From the NCBI RefSeq assembly GCF_001428525.1, contig NZ_LMHW01000010.1:434341-498340 (forward strand): DNA of 64,000 nt, written 5' to 3'. The notes beneath the pieces were generated by a model that did not search any database, was not told the origin of the DNA, and saw only the letters and a program-made list of their open reading frames with translations. Numbering within the stretch: the first letter of the stretch is position 1; each line of letters begins with the position of its first letter. This document shows positions 59,809 to 64,000 of the stretch, in pieces. This DNA is from Flavobacterium sp. Root186 (GTDB lineage Bacteria > Bacteroidota > Bacteroidia > Flavobacteriales > Flavobacteriaceae). The position numbers and the translations under genes were made by a program.

Positions 59809-60660
59809 TTATTTTAAGCTGTTGATTTTTGCCTTAAGCGCCATTCTGAAAGCTTTTATTTCGCTGCTCATATCTGCAGTGTCATTATTGTCAATAGTAA
59901 TTTTAGTTACCGTAATTCCCTGACGAAGCTCAAAATAAACACCGCCTTGAGCACCTGGTGTACCATACGTTTTTGTTTGGCCCTTAATTGCTGTAATTTC
60001 TGTAGGGATAGTTTTTGATAATAAAGTATATTCGCTTCTTACTGTTTTAGCATTGTATTTGTATTGCTCAAACTCGTAGTTTCCGGTAGTTACACCTAGG
60101 AATTTTAAAACATTGTAGTCATTGATCTGAAAAAAGTCATTTGTTGTTCCAAAACTTCCAATTACGATATTATCAGGGCTTTCGTTTGTTCTGTTAAACA
60201 AAATTGCTTTTGCTGTTTTTGGGATCAAAATGAAATCTGTTGGGTAAGTTGGAGTCTGCGTTAAAGTTTCTCCTGTTTGTGGTCCTTTTTCGTAGAAATT
60301 AACAATGATTTCGCAGTTATTTTGTACAATTGAAGTAATTTTTATTGCGTAACCATTTGTAGGTTTTACGCCTGCAAAAAGTGCAATCATATAGTTATCA
60401 CTAAAATTAATGTTAGGATCGCTTGCAACTGTACAGGTATTGGCATGTTTTGTAAAATAAGCGTCCATTTTTTCCTGCGAAGTTATAATAAGCGCACTCG
60501 GATTATTAGGTAAAGTTTTTACACTATAATTGCATAAAACAGGGAAGCCCGAAAAAGGTAAATCTACATTAGTTCCACAGTCAACATTCAGGTCGTCATT
60601 ACTAAGAGAGCAGGCGCTAAATCCAAAAGCGATAAATAAGCTCAACATTAATTTTTTCAT
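59809..60660 (-). CDS. Lipoprotein with PrcB C-terminal-like domain
   Basis: 283 residues. Lipobox FSAC gives Cys17. The central part NYMIALFAGVKPTNGYAIKI and the following IIVNFYEKGPQTGETLTQTP, with ending PTDFILIPK, correspond to the PrcB_C domain, named for a partner of the PrtP protease complex in Treponema. The last 110 residues are unrecognised and could be a separate beta-domain (GGVYFELRQG). It is anchored in the envelope; a protease-inhibitor or chaperone-like role is only suggested by the family. Confidence 0.8.
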   Translation of the reverse strand: MKKLMLSLFIAFGFSACSLSNDDLNVDCGTNVDLPFSGFPVLCNYSVKTLPNNPSALIITSQEKMDAYFTKHANTCTVASDPNINFSDNYMIALFAGVKPTNGYAIKITSIVQNNCEIIVNFYEKGPQTGETLTQTPTYPTDFILIPKTAKAILFNRTNESPDNIVIGSFGTTNDFFQINDYNVLKFLGVTTGNYEFEQYKYNAKTVRSEYTLLSKTIPTEITAIKGQTKTYGTPGAQGGVYFELRQGITVTKITIDNNDTADMSSEIKAFRMALKAKINSLK

Positions 60661-60832
60661 GATTATTTTTTAATAGGTTATATCATGTAGATGAAACACT
60701 TTTGAAATGGTTGCGTTAAAAACAAAAAATTATGTTTGTTTAATTTAGAATGGAAACTAATTCGTGAAATTTTAATTTTAAAAATTAAGCACTACGTATT
60801 ATTGCGTACTTTTACTTAAAATAAACTTAGAT

Positions 60833-62206
60833 ATGTTAGAATTTCTTCCGCTTTTATTGGCTTTTGTAATTGCTTTGTTTCTTGGGATATACTTAGGGAA
60901 AATGTTGTTTTCTGCTAAATTTCAGGCAGAAAGAGTAAGTTTAGAAGAAAGATTAAATGCAAATGCAAATCAGCTTCAATTACAGAAAGAGCAATTTGAA
61001 ACGGAAAGAAATAATTTTCAGAAACAACTTCATTTAACTAATTCTGAAAAAGAAAATATCAGAACAGAAAAAGACAGTCTGGCCATTCAGCTTTCGAAAA
61101 AAGAAGTCGATTTTGAAAATTTATGGGAACGCCATAAAGAACAGAAAAATGAAGTAAACGAACTTCAGGAAAAATTCACCAAAGAATTCGAAAACCTGGC
61201 AAATAAAATTCTCGAAGAAAAATCGGCAAAATTTACAGAACAGAATAGTGAAAACATGAAAAACATTCTGCTTCCGCTTCAGGATAAAATTCATGTATTT
61301 GAACAAAAGGTAGATCAAACTCATAAAGAAAGCATCGATTATCATGCAGCACTTCGCCAGCAGATTATTGGCTTAAGCGAAATGAACGCTCAAATGAGCA
61401 AGGAAACCCTAAACTTAACCAAAGCATTAAAAGGCGACAGCAAAATGCAGGGAAACTGGGGCGAACTTGTTTTAGAACGCGTTCTCGAAAAATCTGGTTT
61501 AGAAAAAGGCCGTGAATATGAAGTACAGCAAAGTTTTGTAAATGCCGAAGGAAATCGTGTTTTTCCAGATGTTGTAATTAATCTTCCGGATGGAAAGAAA
61601 ATGATTGTTGATTCTAAAGTTTCGCTTGTTGCTTACGAAAAATGGGTAAACGAAGAATCTGATTTGCTGAAAACAGAGTGGCTTAAAGAACATGTTTTAT
61701 CCATTAAACGTCACGTTGAACAACTCGGAAATAAAAATTATCACGATTTGTATCAAATTGAAAGCCCGGATTTTGTTTTGCTTTTTATCCCGATAGAACC
61801 GGCTTTTGCTATTGCGTTGAACGAAGATTCTACTTTATACAATAAAGCTTTTGACCGAAATATTGTAATTGTTACGCCAAGTACATTATTAGCAACGTTG
61901 CGTACAATAGACAGTATGTGGGCGAACCAAAAACAGCAGGAAAATGCTTTTGAAATTGCCAGACAAGCAGGTGCTTTATATGATAAATTTGAAGGTTTTG
62001 TAACCGATTTGGTTAGAATTGGAAATAAAATTAAAGATACCAAAACAGAATATGAAAGTGCGATGAACAAGCTTGTTGACGGCAAAGGAAACTTGATTTC
62101 GAGTGTAGAAAAATTGAAAAAAATGGGTGCAAAAGCAAAGAAATCACTTCCTGAAAATATCATCAACAGAGCTTTAAATACGGATGAAAGCGAATTATTG
62201 AATTAA
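60833..62206 (+). CDS. rmuC: DNA recombination protein RmuC
   Basis: 457 residues, the usual RmuC length. One N-terminal TM helix (FLPLLLAFVIALFLGIYL), a coiled coil at about 30-130, and the RmuC domain at about 140-430 with GNWGELVLERVLEKSGLEKG, FPDVVINLPDGK and IDSKVSL-like VDSKVSLVAYEKW. RmuC is a PD-(D/E)XK-fold protein that limits recombination at inverted repeats and is linked to phage restriction. Two enzymes follow in the same direction with short gaps. The link to the many inverted repeats in this window is noted but not evidence of a shared role. Confidence 0.94.
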   Translation: MLEFLPLLLAFVIALFLGIYLGKMLFSAKFQAERVSLEERLNANANQLQLQKEQFETERNNFQKQLHLTNSEKENIRTEKDSLAIQLSKKEVDFENLWERHKEQKNEVNELQEKFTKEFENLANKILEEKSAKFTEQNSENMKNILLPLQDKIHVFEQKVDQTHKESIDYHAALRQQIIGLSEMNAQMSKETLNLTKALKGDSKMQGNWGELVLERVLEKSGLEKGREYEVQQSFVNAEGNRVFPDVVINLPDGKKMIVDSKVSLVAYEKWVNEESDLLKTEWLKEHVLSIKRHVEQLGNKNYHDLYQIESPDFVLLFIPIEPAFAIALNEDSTLYNKAFDRNIVIVTPSTLLATLRTIDSMWANQKQQENAFEIARQAGALYDKFEGFVTDLVRIGNKIKDTKTEYESAMNKLVDGKGNLISSVEKLKKMGAKAKKSLPENIINRALNTDESELLN

Positions 62207-62239
62207 AATAAAATACCAAATATTCCAAAAACAAAAAAC

Positions 62240-62788
62240 ATGACTACAGATTTTAAACCCGTTTCTTCATCAAAAATCAGCATTTCAGAATTAATGCTTC
62301 CGTCGCATACCAACTTTAGCGGTAAAATTCACGGAGGATATATTTTACAATTGCTGGATCAGATTGCATTTGCTTCGGCCTCAAAATTTAGCGGTAACTA
62401 TTGCGTAACGGCTTCTGTTGACACAGTAAACTTTCTTAAACCAATAGAAGTTGGAGAATTAGTAACTATGAAAGCTTCTGTAAATTATGTGGGAAGAAGT
62501 TCGATGATTGTAGGCATTCGTGTTGAAGCAGAAAACATCCAAACCGGAGCTGTAAAACATTGTAATTCGTCTTATTTTACAATGGTTGCCAAAGACAAAG
62601 AAGGCAAAAGCGTTCAGGTTCCCGGACTTATTTTGTCTAATCTCGAAGAAGTGAGACGTTTTAGAAAAGCAATCAAACATATCGAAGTTAGAAAAGAAGT
62701 AGAAGAGCATGAAAAGATTGCCAATAGAAACTCAATCGAAGACTTAGCAAGCTTAGATAAATACAATGTACTTTTAGAAATCAGCTAA
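62240..62788 (+). CDS. Acyl-CoA thioesterase (hotdog fold, YciA/BACH type)
   Basis: 182 residues, one hotdog domain. SGKIHGGYILQLLDQIAF is the catalytic helix entry, and SVDTVNFLKPIEVGELV and VGRSSMIVGIRVEAEN are the typical central strands. These enzymes hydrolyse acyl-CoA in the cytoplasm and work as hexamers. The C-terminal 45 residues are a charged helix (RRFRKAIKHIEVRKEVEEHE) found in the ACOT-type group. It lies 33 nt after rmuC. Confidence 0.93.
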   Translation: MTTDFKPVSSSKISISELMLPSHTNFSGKIHGGYILQLLDQIAFASASKFSGNYCVTASVDTVNFLKPIEVGELVTMKASVNYVGRSSMIVGIRVEAENIQTGAVKHCNSSYFTMVAKDKEGKSVQVPGLILSNLEEVRRFRKAIKHIEVRKEVEEHEKIANRNSIEDLASLDKYNVLLEIS

Positions 62789-62830
62789 TTTTTCCTATCT
62801 TTATTTATCACACATTTAAACAAAGAAATC

Positions 62831-63226
62831 ATGATAAAGTTTGGATATACAATTTTGTACGTTGAAGACGTAGAAAAATCAATAGAGTTTTATGAAAATG
62901 TATTTGGGTTTGCAAGAAAATTTATAAGTCCGGATAATGATTATGGAGAATTAAATACTGGTGAAACCACCATTTCTTTTGCATCAAAAAAATTAGCATC
63001 ACATAATTTAAGCGAAGGTTTTATAGAAAGCAGTTTAGAAGACAAACCTTTTGCAATAGAATTAGGTTTCATAACTGAAGATGTTGGTGACCTTGTGCAA
63101 AAGGCAACTTCATTTGGAGCTGTTTTGGTTACAGAGCCAAAGAAAAAACCGTGGGGGCAAGTTGTAGCCTATGTTAGAGATACAGATGGGTTTTTATTGG
63201 AGATTTGTACACCAATGCATGGATAA
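62831..63226 (+). CDS. VOC-superfamily (glyoxalase/dioxygenase-like) protein
   Basis: 131 residues, two beta-alpha-beta-beta-beta units. The first begins KFGYTILYVEDVEKSIEFYE, the second at about residue 72, ending WGQVVAYVRDTDGFLLEIC with the glutamate that usually binds metal. It can be a glyoxalase, an antibiotic-binding protein or a lyase; the sequence does not tell which. It is the last of three same-strand genes. Confidence 0.9.
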   Translation: MIKFGYTILYVEDVEKSIEFYENVFGFARKFISPDNDYGELNTGETTISFASKKLASHNLSEGFIESSLEDKPFAIELGFITEDVGDLVQKATSFGAVLVTEPKKKPWGQVVAYVRDTDGFLLEICTPMHG

Positions 63227-63251
63227 ATTGTGATCAAGAATATGAGGTATA

Positions 63252-63400
63252 GTCCCTACGGGACATATGAACAGGCGTGCCCCATTTTTTTTTATATCAA
63301 CATTTAATTTTCTACCGATATTTAATCTCTACGAGATATTCCGTTAGGAATCAAATATCGGTAGAAAAATCAAGATTACCGCCTCGTTTTTGTCCCGTAG
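63252..63400. repeat. Nested palindromic (cloverleaf-like) element
   Basis: The core is a 16-bp perfect stem, 63308-63323 with 63353-63368 (TTTTCTACCGATATTT and complement), enclosing two hairpins: ATCTC-TAC-GAGAT (63325-63337) and ATTCC-GTTA-GGAAT (63338-63351). Outside, CTACGGGAC at 63256-63264 (itself in the hairpin GTCCC-TAC-GGGAC) is complementary to 63392-63400. The rest of the 411-base gap up to the YceI gene is AT-rich with no gene seen. Confidence 0.85.
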
Positions 63401-63637
63401 TGCCATCTCATCTGACCTCTTACCAATTACATTTCACATCTCACAACCACCATTTCATACCCCAAAATATTCACAAATATTTAGCATTAGTTAAAGAACT
63501 CCGCATCTTGAAATTTCGTAACTTTAAGTATAAACATTAGGTTACGAATTTTTTCACTGAGTACTGCCGTTCTATTTTTGAACTTGTAAAATTCTTCTTA
63601 GAAATAGAATGACATAATTGTTTAATTGATGACGATT

Positions 63638-64000
63638 ATGAAAAGAACTACATTGCTTATTTTATTTTTTACTGCATTTTCATTACTTGCCCAAGACAAA
63701 TTTAAAACCACTACGGCAGTTGTAAATTTTGAAGCTTCTGTTCCTTTTTTTGAAGAAGTAAAAGCAGTAAATAAACTCGGAACTATTATTCTCGAACCAG
63801 AAACAAGTACTTTAATCTGTACTGTTGTAATCAAAGATTTTCGTTTTAAAATGGATTTAATGCAAGAACATTTTAATGAAAATTATATTGAAAGCCATCG
63901 TTATCCAAAAGCGGTTTTTAAAGGGAAAGTTGAAAAATTTGATTTAAAAAACGTTGATGACACTGAAAAGGAATATGACGTAAAAGGAAAACTTTACCTT
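63638..64000 (+). CDS. YceI-family periplasmic protein (3' truncated by window edge)
   Basis: 121 codons are visible. ATG 63638 (MKRTTLLILFFTAFSLLAQ) is preferred for its signal peptide; an in-frame ATG at 63629 is nine bases upstream. The lipocalin-like YceI pattern is clear: VNFEASVPFFEEVKAVN, then VVIKDFRFKMDLMQEHFNENY and SHRYPKAVFKG. YceI proteins bind polyisoprenoid lipids in the periplasm. The C-terminus lies beyond the window. Confidence 0.92.
   Translation, partial: MKRTTLLILFFTAFSLLAQDKFKTTTAVVNFEASVPFFEEVKAVNKLGTIILEPETSTLICTVVIKDFRFKMDLMQEHFNENYIESHRYPKAVFKGKVEKFDLKNVDDTEKEYDVKGKLYL

Noticed and set aside
63277..63540. Plus-strand frame of 87 codons
   Set aside because: It covers the nested palindrome and has the amino-acid content of translated repeats.
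1..64000. tRNA and rRNA genes
   Set aside because: No cloverleaf with a T-loop consensus and no rRNA segment was noticed in the intergenic regions by eye; a tRNA scan would be the decisive check.

Overview
The window is a stretch of chromosome from a low-GC member of the Bacteroidota, most probably the genus Flavobacterium. The evidence is the promoter style (TTG, about 19 nt, TAnnTTTG, seen upstream of zapB, rpmH and an ABC-F gene), a type IX secretion C-terminal domain on a secreted nuclease, CarboxypepD-type TonB receptors, DUF4252/DUF4199 families and a 6S-like RNA between zapA and rny. No rRNA, tRNA, prophage or CRISPR array was recognised. Most genes are ordinary chromosomal genes; the accessory signal lies in the intergenic DNA and in two small insertions.

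Layout. 1-3.8 kb: end of a PAS histidine kinase, then on the minus strand zapB-like, zapA, a 6S-like RNA and rny. 3.9-9.5 kb: an envelope operon (M23 peptidase, TonB receptor, membrane protein, EF-hand-like lipoprotein). 9.7-16 kb, minus strand: DUF2971, an ABC exporter, phosphosugar mutase, GT2 glycosyltransferase and DUF4199. 16.2-24 kb: L31 type B, a GlmU-family protein, an ABC-F ATPase, a porin plus DASS symporter, small enzymes. 24.1-29.3 kb: a CI-like regulator divergent from two tiny genes, then a repeat-rich secreted protein with a fibrinogen-like domain and a TlpA-like thioredoxin. 29.6-33.5 kb: TPR protein, rpmH, carB. 33.5-37.9 kb: a frameshifted lipoprotein, an ECF sigma operon with two DUF4252 proteins, and an S41 peptidase.

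37.9-49.8 kb is a cobalamin uptake and salvage locus. A B12 riboswitch precedes btuB and a BtuG-like propeller lipoprotein; cobC, cobS, a bluB-cobT fusion and cobU lie on the minus strand; btuF, btuC and btuD run on the plus strand. Together these could capture corrinoids at the surface, import them through the periplasm, make dimethylbenzimidazole, activate it and rebuild the lower ligand. Two small elements interrupt the locus: an IS200-like (Y1) transposase with two tandem palindromic repeat units between cobS and bluB-cobT, and a GxxExxY nuclease-like gene bracketed by a 21-bp inverted repeat between btuC and btuD.

49.8-64 kb: TrmL, an RluE-like pseudouridine synthase, SDR, a T9SS-secreted EEP nuclease, MepB, an ECF sigma factor with an unusual TM-linker-barrel partner, a PrcB-like lipoprotein, RmuC, a thioesterase, a VOC protein and the start of a YceI gene.

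The least explained signal is the set of intergenic palindromic elements. Several are built from degenerate 8-nt units (9.5, 16.6, 18.2, 48.5/49.0 and 50.8 kb). Three others, unrelated in sequence, share one architecture: an outer stem enclosing two small hairpins (18.0, 42.5-42.8 and 63.3 kb). One 29-nt hairpin occurs twice, 11.5 kb apart.
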